Positions 8,198 to 16,394 are shown, counted from the first letter of the stretch. The stretch is 64,000 nucleotides of DNA from Parvularcula sp039822105 (GCA_039822105.1 JBCBMW010000002.1:310001-374000), one strand, 5' to 3'. Made by a program: numbers and translations. The notes: generated from the letters alone by a model not told the origin.

Positions 8198-9205
8198 TCA
8201 GCGGGTCTGGAACTTATCCATCCAGTTTTGAACGATGCGGGCCTGATGCGGCGGGGCGCCTGTCGCTGGCGGCTTTTGCGTTGGCGATAACGTGTCGGAC
8301 GGTGAAGTCCCAAAGCGCTGGCGATAGAGCCGGTTAAACTGGCTGGCGTCTGTGAAATGCCATCGCCGCGCCACAGCCGCCACTTGCCCTCGCACAGGCT
8401 GAGCGCCGGCGAGTTCAAAGAAGCACCTGTCCAAGCGGCGGTTTCGGATATAGCGCGCTATCCCGCCTTCCGCCGCAAAATGGCGATAGAGCGTCGCCCG
8501 CGACAGGCCAAATCCGTCTTCTAAATGACGAGCAGACAGGTCCGGCCTTTGGAGGTTCGCGGCAATGTAATCGCGCAAAAGGAGCTGCATCGGCAATTCG
8601 CGGCCCAAGGAGCGCGTCTCTTCCGTGTCTTGTCCAAGCATCAGTTGTTTGATCAGGACAATGAAGGCCTGCACCAGTGTCTCTGAATCGTTGCGATTTG
8701 GATCGCTTCCGGCATTCAGCAGCTCAGCGTGCGCCGCCGCCAAAAGCCGCCCTTTGGCCGAGTTCAGCGCAAGTGAGGCGAAGGCCGGTTGTTCTCCTGG
8801 AACATAACCGAGAGCCGCATGCGGGATGCATACACCGTGGCTGAGACTGCGCTCTTTATCGGAGACATAGCGTTGTGACATGTCGATCAGATGCATCCGG
8901 TCCGGTGTGACGGTAAAACCAGTGTCACCAACCTCGCCCTTGCCACCGCCGGCATAAAAACGCTCAAACAGAAGATAGTCGTGGCAGGCTTGCTTGTTGG
9001 TCGAAGGGTTGTGCACCAATACTTGCCTGGGTGAGGCCACTTTCGACAGGAACAGGTGGTCACGTTCCTGAACATCAATATCAACACCCGCTTGCTCGGT
9101 CGCCTCCTTGGGAAACACCTCGTAGAAAGGCGAAGCCAGCTCGCGCCATTGCTCCAAATCGATTTTCACCTTGGCTGCGCCTTTCCCACCTTTGACTATC
9201 GGCAC
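8198..9205 (-). CDS. AraC-family regulator
   Basis: A 335-residue protein starting at a GTG (9205). The N-terminal 200 residues fit the AraC-binding-like domain seen in AraC/XylS regulators, with FYEVFPKEA and DHLFLSKVAS. The C-terminal helix-turn-helix reads DLSARHLEDGFGLSRATLYRHF, then VAAVARRWHFTDASQFNRLYRQRFGTSP, typical of HTH_18. A later in-frame GTG (KVKIDLEQW) could be the true start. It precedes the CTERM gene pair by about 220 bases on the same strand. Whether it controls them is unknown. Confidence 0.85.
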   Translation of the reverse strand: MPIVKGGKGAAKVKIDLEQWRELASPFYEVFPKEATEQAGVDIDVQERDHLFLSKVASPRQVLVHNPSTNKQACHDYLLFERFYAGGGKGEVGDTGFTVTPDRMHLIDMSQRYVSDKERSLSHGVCIPHAALGYVPGEQPAFASLALNSAKGRLLAAAHAELLNAGSDPNRNDSETLVQAFIVLIKQLMLGQDTEETRSLGRELPMQLLLRDYIAANLQRPDLSARHLEDGFGLSRATLYRHFAAEGGIARYIRNRRLDRCFFELAGAQPVRGQVAAVARRWHFTDASQFNRLYRQRFGTSPSDTLSPTQKPPATGAPPHQARIVQNWMDKFQTR

Positions 9206-9632
9206 TGAGTTCCGTTGTCGCGGAGCTCACAGAACCAACGACTTCACTTCACTTGAACCGGACCGCCCCGTCGCTCTTCATGTAACCATGGCATCTTTCC
9301 AGATGGAAGGTTGAGCTGGCCGGCGTTTTCGCATCGTGGAGGCGAGATCAGTCGGGGCACTCGCCTACAGCGTGGACGAAATATGTATGTGCACAGATGA
9401 ATAATGTTGTCTTGCCGTCGTGGGTCGACAGCTGCAGGTGTCCATCGGCCATCGACTGAACCCTCCTGCAACCCATCGCCGCGAGTTTGCGCGCAAATAG
9501 CGCTTACGACCTCGATCCACGCCAAATGGATGGCAAGCACGTCTGTGGGCTGAGAGACTTGATATCGTCAACAGGCTGACGATGTTGGTGTGCGATGCGA
9601 AGCATGCCCAAGCCGGGACCATCAGTCTGTTT

Positions 9633-9731
9633 TCACACCAGGGGCCGAACGACGGCTGACTGGTCGAACGAACGCGCGATCAGCTCCTTCATGATCTCGT
9701 TCGCACCGCCATAGATCTTTTGGACAGTCGA
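9633..9731 (-). pseudogene. C-terminal remnant of an acyl-CoA dehydrogenase
   Basis: Thirty-two codons on the minus strand end in TGA at 9633 and read VQKIYGGANEIMKELIARS near their start. This matches the conserved C-terminal end of acyl-CoA dehydrogenases, where a Q-x-YGG-x-NE-IMKE motif contacts FAD and the catalytic region. An in-frame TGA at 9732-9734 immediately precedes it and nothing upstream continues the family. It is therefore a fragment left after deletion or insertion. Confidence 0.7.
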
Positions 9732-9979
9732 TCAGTCTTCGATCAAAATTCGGCATTTTTTGGAGCGCGCCTCAGCGGCGATACAAAAGCTCCACACGAT
9801 GATTCACGTTACTGAAGAGTGCACGCCCAGCCGGTTCTCTGGGACAGTCTGTTTCTTCGCCGCACCAGTCGCTCGACGTGTGTCAGTCCCGATCAGAAAG
9901 CTGGCGGAGAGTTCGAGACGACGTTCGAACCCGGAGCCATGCGCTCAGATAGGCGTCGCCGATAGCGCAAATCAGGAAC

Positions 9980-9993
9980 TGGCGGAGGAGGAG
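9980..9993 (-). repeat. Direct repeat of tRNA-Ser 3' end (left attachment site)
   Basis: TGGCGGAGGAGGAG is identical and in the same orientation to 19024-19037, the last 14 bases of tRNA-Ser(TGA). The two copies bracket the integrase module, as expected for a P4-type integrase using the tRNA 3' end. Confidence 0.65.
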
Positions 9994-10080
9994 TCCGCAT
10001 TACCATTGTTCATTGCCATCCATTGTTGTCCTTTTAGTCGCTGATATATTGGCGATATAGGCATCCTCTTTCCATAGGCA

Positions 10081-10131
10081 TCCACTTGCGTCCACCCGGA
10101 TCCACACTATTTTGGGGGAACAAATGGGGGA
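10081..10131. repeat. Phased short repeats beside the left attachment site
   Basis: TCCAC occurs three times at an exact 10-base period (10081, 10091, 10101), with a related GCATCC at 10061. TGGGGGA then occurs twice, 12 bases apart (10113-10119, 10125-10131). Helically phased direct repeats next to a core site are typical of arm-type binding sites of tyrosine integrases and their excision factors. The assignment is inference from place and spacing. Confidence 0.45.
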
Positions 10132-10210
10132 TCCGTAACTCGTGTATTTCCGTAGACTGCCGTGTGATAAGGCGCGTGAGTACGGCCATCCGAAAATAAC
10201 AGGTGTTTTG

Positions 10211-11314
10211 ATGAGAGCTGCTCTTTGCGTGATCTTGTTGCTAACTGTCCAGTTCGCTGGCTACTCAAGAGCCTCGGAGCCAAGGTCGATGATTGCGAGT
10301 GATTTAGACTTGAAATCCGTAGGCCAGGATATTGATGGAAGGCGACTCGCTCGTTTGAACACGGATTGGTTCTATTGCGACCGCTCAACCAGCCCAAACC
10401 GGATCATTCTAGTTCCCAAAGGATACGTAACAGACTTTATATCGCGGCCACCACAACTATTCTTTGTTGATATAGAGGGATTTCGCAGAGAAGCTGCGGT
10501 GTTGCACGACTGGCTATATGCAATGGGAATACAGAGTGGCGTCACCCGTGACGAAGCTGACCAGCTGCTGAGACAAGCGCTCTTGGAAAACGGTGACAGC
10601 AAGCTCGTAAGTAATCTTTTCTATGGCGCCGTTCAACGAAACGGACAGGATGCATATGGACGGCAGACTGAGTGGGATACAAGACTACGTCTCGTCGCGA
10701 TCGATGATTTTCTTTATAGTCAAGGAATTGAACACTACTATCCATATGGAGAACCTCTTCCATCTTCGTGCGTTCCCGAAAAACCAAGAACTTCTATAGT
10801 TGATAGGCTCCCAGAGAACTTCTCTTGCACTCAGTTCAGACGCGTTATTCCAGAAGTATCGGAGCGCTTTCGGCTGAATCGGAACTTGGTTCATCCAGAC
10901 ATCGGCTATAATGAAAATGCATGCGCGAAAGATGTCCAACAAGAAGTGTGCACTATGCGTATCTTTGAAGCACTTGATGACTGCAATGATCGTGAAAGCT
11001 GTCGTCGGACGGTGGCAAGTTTTGATTGTAACGGAGATAAGTCATCGATCGAGTGCGCTGCAGAGAGCGTATATCAAGAACTCTTACCTCAACTATCTGA
11101 TCGAATAAACACGGGCGATACTGATTTTAGGAGCCTTCAGGTAACACCATTCTATCCTCGCGAACCAGTTAGCCTCGAGTCCTTGCGAAACAAAAACAAC
11201 GAAGAAATATTTGATATTGTTCTGTCTGATGGAACGATCAAAACGGACACTAATCTGAGAATTATGCTGGTTGCTAATGCGAATTGTGGTTCGGCGCTGA
11301 ACTCCAGCGAATGA
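10211..11314 (+). CDS. Secreted DUF1353-domain protein with Cys-rich extension
   Basis: A 367-residue product from the ATG at 10211. The first 20 residues form a signal peptide (MRAALCVILLLTVQFAG). Residues about 45-150 match DUF1353, with VPKGYVTDFISRPP and AAVLHDWLYAMG, a His-Asp pattern usually found in short phage proteins of unknown role. The remaining 200 residues contain several Cys pairs (CSAxxx-type spacing around CAKDVQQEVC and CNDRESC), consistent with disulfides outside the cytoplasm. Base composition is more AT-rich than the flanking chromosome, as expected for transferred cargo. Export of a DUF1353 domain is unusual. Function unknown. Confidence 0.75.
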   Translation: MRAALCVILLLTVQFAGYSRASEPRSMIASDLDLKSVGQDIDGRRLARLNTDWFYCDRSTSPNRIILVPKGYVTDFISRPPQLFFVDIEGFRREAAVLHDWLYAMGIQSGVTRDEADQLLRQALLENGDSKLVSNLFYGAVQRNGQDAYGRQTEWDTRLRLVAIDDFLYSQGIEHYYPYGEPLPSSCVPEKPRTSIVDRLPENFSCTQFRRVIPEVSERFRLNRNLVHPDIGYNENACAKDVQQEVCTMRIFEALDDCNDRESCRRTVASFDCNGDKSSIECAAESVYQELLPQLSDRINTGDTDFRSLQVTPFYPREPVSLESLRNKNNEEIFDIVLSDGTIKTDTNLRIMLVANANCGSALNSSE

Positions 11315-11427
11315 TCAAATAGGTTCACTCAGTAGCTGGTGAAGGCTATTCGCTGAGATAACGGAGCCAAGCGTTCATATCTTCGGGCCCATCTTAGCTC
11401 CTGGGGACCCTGAATCGGACATCCCCC

Positions 11428-12588
11428 ATGGCCACTCTCACAGCTTTGAAAGTCTCGAAGGCCAAAGAGCCGGGGAAGTACTTCGACCAAGGTGGCCTCA
11501 TGCTGGTGGTCAAACCGACTGGCGCGGCGTCCTGGGTCCTGCGCACCATGGTCCAGGGCAAGAGGTACGAGATCGGCCTCGGCTCACGCGGAGATGTCAG
11601 CCTTGCCGAAGCACGCGAGCTTGCTCGCGAAACCCGCAAGAAGCTACGCGCGGGCGCGACCCCCTCGTCTTTGCGGGCTGAAGCCAATAAGCTTCGGGGT
11701 ATGACCTTTGCCGATGCTGCTCGCCGGGTGCATGCCGAACGCCTTCCCGGATGGAAGAATGAGAAGCATGCGGCGCAATGGATCTCGACGCTTGAGACCT
11801 ACGCTTTCCCCACCCTCGGTGATGTGCCGGTGGCTGAGATTGGCTCGTCGCACATCCTCGACGTAATCCAGCCGCTCTGGCTTGAGAAAGCGGAAACCGC
11901 TCGCCGGACCAAACAGCGGATTGGGTCCGTGCTCGACTGGGCGCACGCTAAGGAAGAACGCTCTGAGCCCGCGCCCATGCGAGCCGTCGATGCAGCGCTC
12001 AAGAAGCAGAAGAGCGCGCCTAAGCACTTCGCCGCCATGCCCTATGAGGAGATGCCCGCGCTGATGGCCAAGCTCTCCGAAAGCAAGGGTGTGGGGGCCT
12101 TAGCGCTTCGTTTCACCATCCTCACGGCTGCCCGTTCGGGAGAGGTGCGCGGCGCAACCTGGGGCGAGATTGATCTTGATGCCAAGACATGGACCGTGCC
12201 CGGAGAACGGATGAAGGCTGGTGAAGAGCATATCGTTCCGCTCTCTGATGCCGCTATCGATCTTCTGAATGCCTCACGGATGCTTACAGACGGCGCACCA
12301 GGCACGATCATCTTTCCCGGCATGCGCGGGCGTCGTCTATCTGACATGACGCTCGGCAAGGCCCTCAAGACCGCTGGCGGTGACGCCTACACCGTGCACG
12401 GCACAGCGCGTTCAAGCTTCAGGGATTGGGCTGCGGAGCAAACAGACTTTGCAGGCGACATCGTGGAAGCGGCGCTAGCGCACACCATCAAGAACAAGGT
12501 CGAGGCCGCTTACCGGCGGACCAACTATCTCGAAAAACGCCGTGAGCTGATGGCGGAGTGGTGCGAATACATGGCTTCGACCGTATGA
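11428..12588 (+). CDS. P4-type tyrosine integrase
   Basis: A 386-residue site-specific recombinase. The N-terminal DUF4102-like arm-binding domain (YFDQGGLMLVVKPTGAASWVLR, then GLGSRGDVSLAEAR) is followed by a SAM-like core-binding domain and a catalytic domain. Catalytic residues are visible: Arg in AARSGEVR, His and Arg in VHGTARSSFRDW, His in LAHTIKNK, and the Tyr nucleophile in AAYRRTNYLEKR. It should integrate and excise the element at tRNA-Ser. The stop codon overlaps the next gene's ATG (ATGA at 12585). Confidence 0.95.
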   Translation: MATLTALKVSKAKEPGKYFDQGGLMLVVKPTGAASWVLRTMVQGKRYEIGLGSRGDVSLAEARELARETRKKLRAGATPSSLRAEANKLRGMTFADAARRVHAERLPGWKNEKHAAQWISTLETYAFPTLGDVPVAEIGSSHILDVIQPLWLEKAETARRTKQRIGSVLDWAHAKEERSEPAPMRAVDAALKKQKSAPKHFAAMPYEEMPALMAKLSESKGVGALALRFTILTAARSGEVRGATWGEIDLDAKTWTVPGERMKAGEEHIVPLSDAAIDLLNASRMLTDGAPGTIIFPGMRGRRLSDMTLGKALKTAGGDAYTVHGTARSSFRDWAAEQTDFAGDIVEAALAHTIKNKVEAAYRRTNYLEKRRELMAEWCEYMASTV

Positions 12589-13316
12589 AAACGAAAATTG
12601 AAACGACTTATGAAAGAATTTCAAGGCTCAACGAGTTAGCAGCCTCCCGAGGCGGATGGATCACCGCTAGGGATGCTATGAACTTGGCCAAAAAAGAACT
12701 TGGCTCAGAACACGGCGGTGCCCTCGCTATATGCGGCCGCGCCTATGCGGGACTTATTCAGGGGGTTGCTCGCCGTTACCACTCAGACGTTCCAATCCGT
12801 AGACTTGAGCAACCAGACGGATCTATCATTGCAGACTATGAACTCGATCACTTCGCCGTGCCTGCGAAGTTTTGGTGGGCGAAGGGCTGGGAGGCTCTAG
12901 AACAAAACTGGGTGTCTGGTGACTTTTCGACTTGGCTTGAAAAGAAGCACCAACTTAAGGCCTACGGTGTTCGGTTTTTTCGAGACGACATTGTGGAACT
13001 GTTCCCAAAGGCGGCGGACGAAACAACCGAGCAGCCGACGATAAAGCAAACCTCATCCGAGCAGGCCAAAACGCAAAATGCCCAACCCAAAATAACAAAG
13101 GGCGGGCGCCCAAAAAAGGACTTCTGGGAGCCTATGTGGGCGATGGTGCTTACTGCCTACGCGGAAGCCAAGTTACCGCTTGATGCGCATACCGATCTGG
13201 TCAGTTTCCTGAGTCAGTGGTGTATCAACAACGGCCATAAAGCGAGCGACTCGGCGCTAAAGGAACGAGCGACAATGATACGAGACGCTCTTAAAGAGGC
13301 TGGGCACAATCTATAA
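12585..13316 (+). CDS. Hypothetical protein coupled to the integrase
   Basis: A 243-residue protein whose ATG overlaps the integrase stop by four bases, so translation is coupled. The N-terminal part (WITARDAMNLAKKELGSEHGGALAICGRAYAG) is predicted to be helical. A basic linker with GGRPKKDFWEPMW separates a C-terminal helical domain (SFLSQWCINNGHKASDSALKERATMIRDAL) of the kind often seen in element-encoded proteins that carry a short DNA-binding or scaffold tail. I recognise no named family for the N-terminal part. Confidence 0.65.
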   Translation: MKTKIETTYERISRLNELAASRGGWITARDAMNLAKKELGSEHGGALAICGRAYAGLIQGVARRYHSDVPIRRLEQPDGSIIADYELDHFAVPAKFWWAKGWEALEQNWVSGDFSTWLEKKHQLKAYGVRFFRDDIVELFPKAADETTEQPTIKQTSSEQAKTQNAQPKITKGGRPKKDFWEPMWAMVLTAYAEAKLPLDAHTDLVSFLSQWCINNGHKASDSALKERATMIRDALKEAGHNL

Positions 13317-13403
13317 CTATATGTTTTTATGAGGTTATAAACCCCTCCCCGCGACTGGTTTTTGGCCAGTCTGGATGACGGTTCGCTCACTGCCAGTCAT
13401 TCT

Positions 13404-13427
13404 CTCCGTGTTGAAACACGCACGGAG
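13404..13427 (+). promoter_or_regulatory. Hairpin covering the alpA-like ribosome binding site
   Basis: Seven-base arms CTCCGTG (13404-13410) and CACGGAG (13421-13427) enclose a 10-base loop. The right arm contains GGAG, the only good Shine-Dalgarno for the ATG at 13436, eight bases downstream. In the folded mRNA this site would be hidden. A second inverted repeat (GACTGG/CCAGTC, 13353-13371) lies upstream and may be an operator or part of an alternative fold. Confidence 0.5.
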
Positions 13428-13435
13428 ATGTCCCT

Positions 13436-13630
13436 ATGACACCAACTACAGAACCATACGCACTAAGCCCAACGGACGCTGCCCGCGCCTTATCAGTTGG
13501 CAGATCGACCGTTTACAAACTCATTTCTCAAGGCGATCTCGAAACGACCAAGATCGGCACGCGCACTCTTGTCACCACACGGTCAATCAAAGCGCTCGCT
13601 GAGCCAAAAACTCAGGAGACCGCCCAATGA
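13436..13630 (+). CDS. AlpA/excisionase-like helix-turn-helix protein
   Basis: A 64-residue protein made almost entirely of an HTH_17/MerR-like DNA-binding domain: YALSPTDAARALSVGRSTVYKLISQG, then LETTKIGTRTLVTTRSI. This is the usual layout of AlpA regulators and excision factors carried by P4-like elements. It would bend DNA at the attachment site and/or activate the integrase. Its ribosome binding site lies in a hairpin. It overlaps the next gene by four bases (ATGA at 13627). Confidence 0.85.
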   Translation: MTPTTEPYALSPTDAARALSVGRSTVYKLISQGDLETTKIGTRTLVTTRSIKALAEPKTQETAQ

Positions 13631-13845
13631 GTGCTGCTGTGATCGCCTTGCCGAGCAAGCGCTGGCAGCAAATGCGCCGTGACTGCCTCGCCGCCCACCG
13701 CGACAAGGACTTCGCCTTCACCGGGGACGAGGTCGCGTTCATGCAGCGGCTTGGCCTTGATGGTCCGCCGGGTGCTGATGAGCGCGCGCATATGATCCGT
13801 CTGTGGAGCCTCGTCACCTCTGCCTTGGGAGGTGATGATGCCTGA
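13627..13845 (+). CDS. Small element protein, unknown function
   Basis: A 72-residue product coupled to the alpA-like gene by an ATGA overlap. It has a basic N-terminal half (KRWQQMRRDCLAAHRDKD) and ends GGDDA, with the last codons carrying the GGGAGG used by the next gene. Small proteins of this kind are often found between alpA and the DUF927 gene in alphaproteobacterial islands. I know no function for them. Confidence 0.65.
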   Translation: MSAAVIALPSKRWQQMRRDCLAAHRDKDFAFTGDEVAFMQRLGLDGPPGADERAHMIRLWSLVTSALGGDDA

Positions 13846-14143
13846 ACCAGTCTTCCCACGCACAGAAACAACGGCGCAGCACTGGACTGACCTCATGCGG
13901 CTGGGCTCCGCTCTCGAGGACTTGGCCGAAGCTGCCGGGCTGGCGGCACAGAACATCCGTATAGCGGCAGCATGGGTTGATCGCGGCGGTGATCCAGCCA
14001 GTGATCAAACGCTTGATGGCGCCAGGGACATCCTCGCGGAAGCCCACCGCATTCTTGTGCTCCCCTACCTCGCGGCATCACGGGAAAGTGCCGCCGCTCT
14101 TCGGACGGAACATGCGAACCTCGCTCAGGAGGTGGCCGCGTGA
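13838..14143 (+). CDS. Small element protein, unknown function
   Basis: About 101 residues. Three successive starts are possible (GTG 13832, ATG 13835, ATG 13838); the last is best spaced from GGGAGG. The sequence is predicted to be helical (LMRLGSALEDLAEAAGLAAQ, then DILAEAHRILVLPYLAASRE) without Cys or membrane segments. It overlaps the preceding gene and the following GTG by a few bases, inside the same operon. Not recognised. Confidence 0.65.
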   Translation: MPEPVFPRTETTAQHWTDLMRLGSALEDLAEAAGLAAQNIRIAAAWVDRGGDPASDQTLDGARDILAEAHRILVLPYLAASRESAAALRTEHANLAQEVAA

Positions 14144-15954
14144 AGACCTCAGTGAAAGACGAAGACATCTTCGCTGATGCGCCTCCATTCAGCCCTGAGG
14201 TTCTTTCATTCCCGGCACCTGATAAGGACACGGGCAGACCAATGTTCATCGCACGCGCGGGCGGCATCTATGCCGTGATGGATCGCGATGCGGAGGACTA
14301 TAGCTTTCTCTGTCCGCCGATTGAAGTGGAGGCTCTGACGAGGAGCGCGGGATCCGAGAACTGGGGACGCCTCGTCTCGTTCAAAGACCCCGACGGTGTG
14401 GATCATCAGTTCACCATCAGCATGGCTGACGTGAGCGCGGACAGCGGGGCGGAGGTGATCCGCATTCTCGCGCGCCACGGCTTCGCGGTACCCATGGATC
14501 GCAAGCGGAGAGGTCTGCTTCTCTCTTTCCTCGCCTCAGAGAAGCCCACAGAGCGCTTTCGCTGTGTCGAGCGGCTTGGATGGTCCGAAGGCACGTTCGT
14601 TCTTCCTGGGCAAAGCTGGGGGCCGCAAAGCGGTGATCCGATCCTTTGGCAGCCCGAAGGCGGACAACCCGACCACGCTTTCGTCAGCAAAGGGAGCCTC
14701 GCCCAATGGCAGCAAATGGTAGCTTTGGTTGGTAGTGGTAACCTTCGATTGATCTTCGCCCTGTCAGCGGCCTTTGCCGGACCACTGATCGATCTCTTTG
14801 GCGAAGAGTCCGGGGGCGTCCATTTCCGTGGCTCTTCATCTTGCGGGAAAACGACAGCGTTGCATCTGGCTGCTTCCGTATGGGGAGGAGAACCGTCGCG
14901 CTTCATCAAAACCTGGCGAGCGACGGACAACGCTCTCGAAAGCATCGCCGCAACGCACTGCGACACACTTCTTTGCCTTGATGAGCTAGGCCAAGCGTCC
15001 GCACCAGCAGCAAGCGCCGCGGCCTACATGCTCGCCAATGGCGCGGGCAAAGCACGGGCATCGCGAACGGGCTCAGCACGCAAGCTCGCCTCATGGCGGA
15101 CGATGTTCCTCTCCACCGGAGAGCTGTCCCTGGCTGATAAGATCAGGGAAGAAGGACGCGGGCGCTCGGCCAAGGCGGGGCAAGAGGTCCGTATCCTTGA
15201 TATCGCTGCCGATGCAGGTGCTGGCCTGGGGATCTTCGACACGCTCAATGATGAAGGATCCGGCGCAGCGCTCTCGGAACGGATCAAACTCGAAACGTCG
15301 AGAACCTACGGCACGGCAGGCCCTGCCTTTGTTGGGAAGCTGGTCGAGCAAGACCGTGACAAGCTGGTGGATGGATACCGCCAAGCCCGCGAGGCATTCA
15401 TCGCAGAGGTCTTGCAACCTTATCAAAAGCTATCAGGCCAGGTCAGGCGGGCAGCCGCGCGCTTTGCCCTCATCGCAGCAGCCGGTGAGATGGCGATAGG
15501 CTTCGGGGTTCTGCCTTTTGATCAGGGCACCGCGAAGAAAGCGGCAACCCGCTGCTTTGAAGACTGGCTTCGGGATAGAGGCGGTTCGGACCCTGCCGAA
15601 GTCCGTGAAGGCATCGAGCGTGTCCGTGCCTTCGTCACCTCACAGCCCGCGCGCTTTCAGCCATGGGGCGATGATTTCGATCCTGCCGGTGATCCGCCTC
15701 GTGATCTTGCTGGGTACCGACGGACGGGGGATCGTCCACAAGCAGGTTTCTATATCCTTCCCGCTGTCTTCAAGGGCGAGGTGTGCCGAGGGTTGGATAT
15801 TCGGGTTGTCGCTGATGCCCTCATCGAACGCGAACTCTTGGTGCCGGGTGCTGACGGCAAGTCGAGCGGCAAGCACAAACCGCCAGCCTCAAAGAACAGC
15901 TCCGGGCTCCGCCTTTATCATGTGAAACCCGCCATCACGGATGAGCAGATATGA
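14140..15954 (+). CDS. DUF927-domain ATPase of the element
   Basis: A 604-residue protein starting at a GTG with AGGAGG eight bases upstream. The DUF927 domain covers about residues 90-420. It contains a Walker A-like segment (HFRGSSSCGKTTALHLA, about 229-245), a Walker B-like LLCLDELGQ (about 274-282) and the downstream SWRTMFLSTGELSL strand where helicases place sensor residues. Family members accompany replication or primase genes of plasmids, satellites and islands and are thought to be superfamily-3-like helicase relatives. The C-terminal part (PADLAGYRR-like region to the end) may recruit DNA. The stop overlaps the next ATG (15951), whose gene contains the GTGGAAC array, so it is a good candidate to bind it or act there. 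Confidence 0.88.
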   Translation: MKTSVKDEDIFADAPPFSPEVLSFPAPDKDTGRPMFIARAGGIYAVMDRDAEDYSFLCPPIEVEALTRSAGSENWGRLVSFKDPDGVDHQFTISMADVSADSGAEVIRILARHGFAVPMDRKRRGLLLSFLASEKPTERFRCVERLGWSEGTFVLPGQSWGPQSGDPILWQPEGGQPDHAFVSKGSLAQWQQMVALVGSGNLRLIFALSAAFAGPLIDLFGEESGGVHFRGSSSCGKTTALHLAASVWGGEPSRFIKTWRATDNALESIAATHCDTLLCLDELGQASAPAASAAAYMLANGAGKARASRTGSARKLASWRTMFLSTGELSLADKIREEGRGRSAKAGQEVRILDIAADAGAGLGIFDTLNDEGSGAALSERIKLETSRTYGTAGPAFVGKLVEQDRDKLVDGYRQAREAFIAEVLQPYQKLSGQVRRAAARFALIAAAGEMAIGFGVLPFDQGTAKKAATRCFEDWLRDRGGSDPAEVREGIERVRAFVTSQPARFQPWGDDFDPAGDPPRDLAGYRRTGDRPQAGFYILPAVFKGEVCRGLDIRVVADALIERELLVPGADGKSSGKHKPPASKNSSGLRLYHVKPAITDEQI

Positions 15955-16394
15955 GCGGCCCTGATCTCTTCGCAGCCTTCTTCGAAAATGGGTGGAACCG
16001 GTGGAACTGTGGAACCGAGACGCTGAAACCCGCAGAAAAACCAGGCTCCAGCGGTTCCACCTTTTCGGATACCCAGTTCCACCACTCAAACAGCGTGGAA
16101 CCAGTCCGTTCAAACTGTGGAACCGAGAAACACATTTTAACACATAGGGTTAGACGCCCTGGTTCCACAGTTCCACCGGTTCCACGCAAAATTGAAGACG
16201 TTGAACGGGAAGAGCGTGAAGCCATCATGATCGAGGACGGAGGAATACCCGCAGCCACGGCAGGCGCCTTCGCCTTGCTATCATCCGCCCCCTGTCCAGC
16301 CGATGACGACACCCGATGGCAAGCCGCAATCGATATGATTGGCGCCGTCCTCAGTGCAGGAAATGTAAACATTGGTAGACATGCAGATCGATAA
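15951..16394 (+). CDS. Element protein whose gene contains the GTGGAAC array
   Basis: A 147-residue reading frame coupled to the DUF927 gene by an ATGA overlap. The first 80 residues are low-complexity and dictated by the repeated DNA words (WNRWN, GSTVPPVP). Residues about 85-140 look like an ordinary helical domain (IEDVEREEREAIMIEDGG, then WQAAIDMIGAVLSAGN). The protein may be real with its 5' part doubling as a DNA site, or translation may begin later. No family recognised. Confidence 0.55.
   Translation: MSGPDLFAAFFENGWNRWNCGTETLKPAEKPGSSGSTFSDTQFHHSNSVEPVRSNCGTEKHILTHRVRRPGSTVPPVPRKIEDVEREEREAIMIEDGGIPAATAGAFALLSSAPCPADDDTRWQAAIDMIGAVLSAGNVNIGRHADR
15992..16185. repeat. Ten GTGGAAC words in an exact dyad (candidate origin or recombination site)
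   Basis: GTGGAAC occurs forward at 15992, 16001, 16009, reversed at 16054, 16076, forward at 16095, 16117, and reversed at 16162, 16170, 16179 (first base given). Every copy has a mirror partner about 16088.5, with start-to-start steps of 9, 8, 45, 22, 19, 22, 45, 8, 9. The outer 25 bases of each side (15992-16016 and 16161-16185) are perfect inverted repeats, while the DNA between words is only weakly similar, so the protein-contact words appear to be what is conserved. An AT-rich stretch (16124-16146) lies inside the right half. Iteron-like Rep or partition binding is the simplest reading. Confidence 0.9.

Larger units (their letters stand above)
9206..10210. other. Decayed intergenic stretch and left end of the integrated element
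   Basis: About 1 kb without an intact gene. It holds an acyl-CoA dehydrogenase remnant (9633-9731), the left attachment-like repeat (9980-9993) and short phased repeats (10081-10131) before the first element gene. Frames such as 9244-9540 minus are short, overlap other frames and have no recognisable product. This is the pattern of a recombination junction next to a tRNA-targeted insertion. Confidence 0.5.

Noticed and set aside
9893..9925. A possible second tRNA fragment (TGGCGGAGAG and a TTCGAACCC word)
   Set aside because: The words resemble tRNA ends, but no stem can be formed around them.
15992..16185. Reading the GTGGAAC cluster as a CRISPR array
   Set aside because: Words are seven bases, alternate in orientation and have unequal spacings; there is no repeat-spacer pattern and no cas gene.
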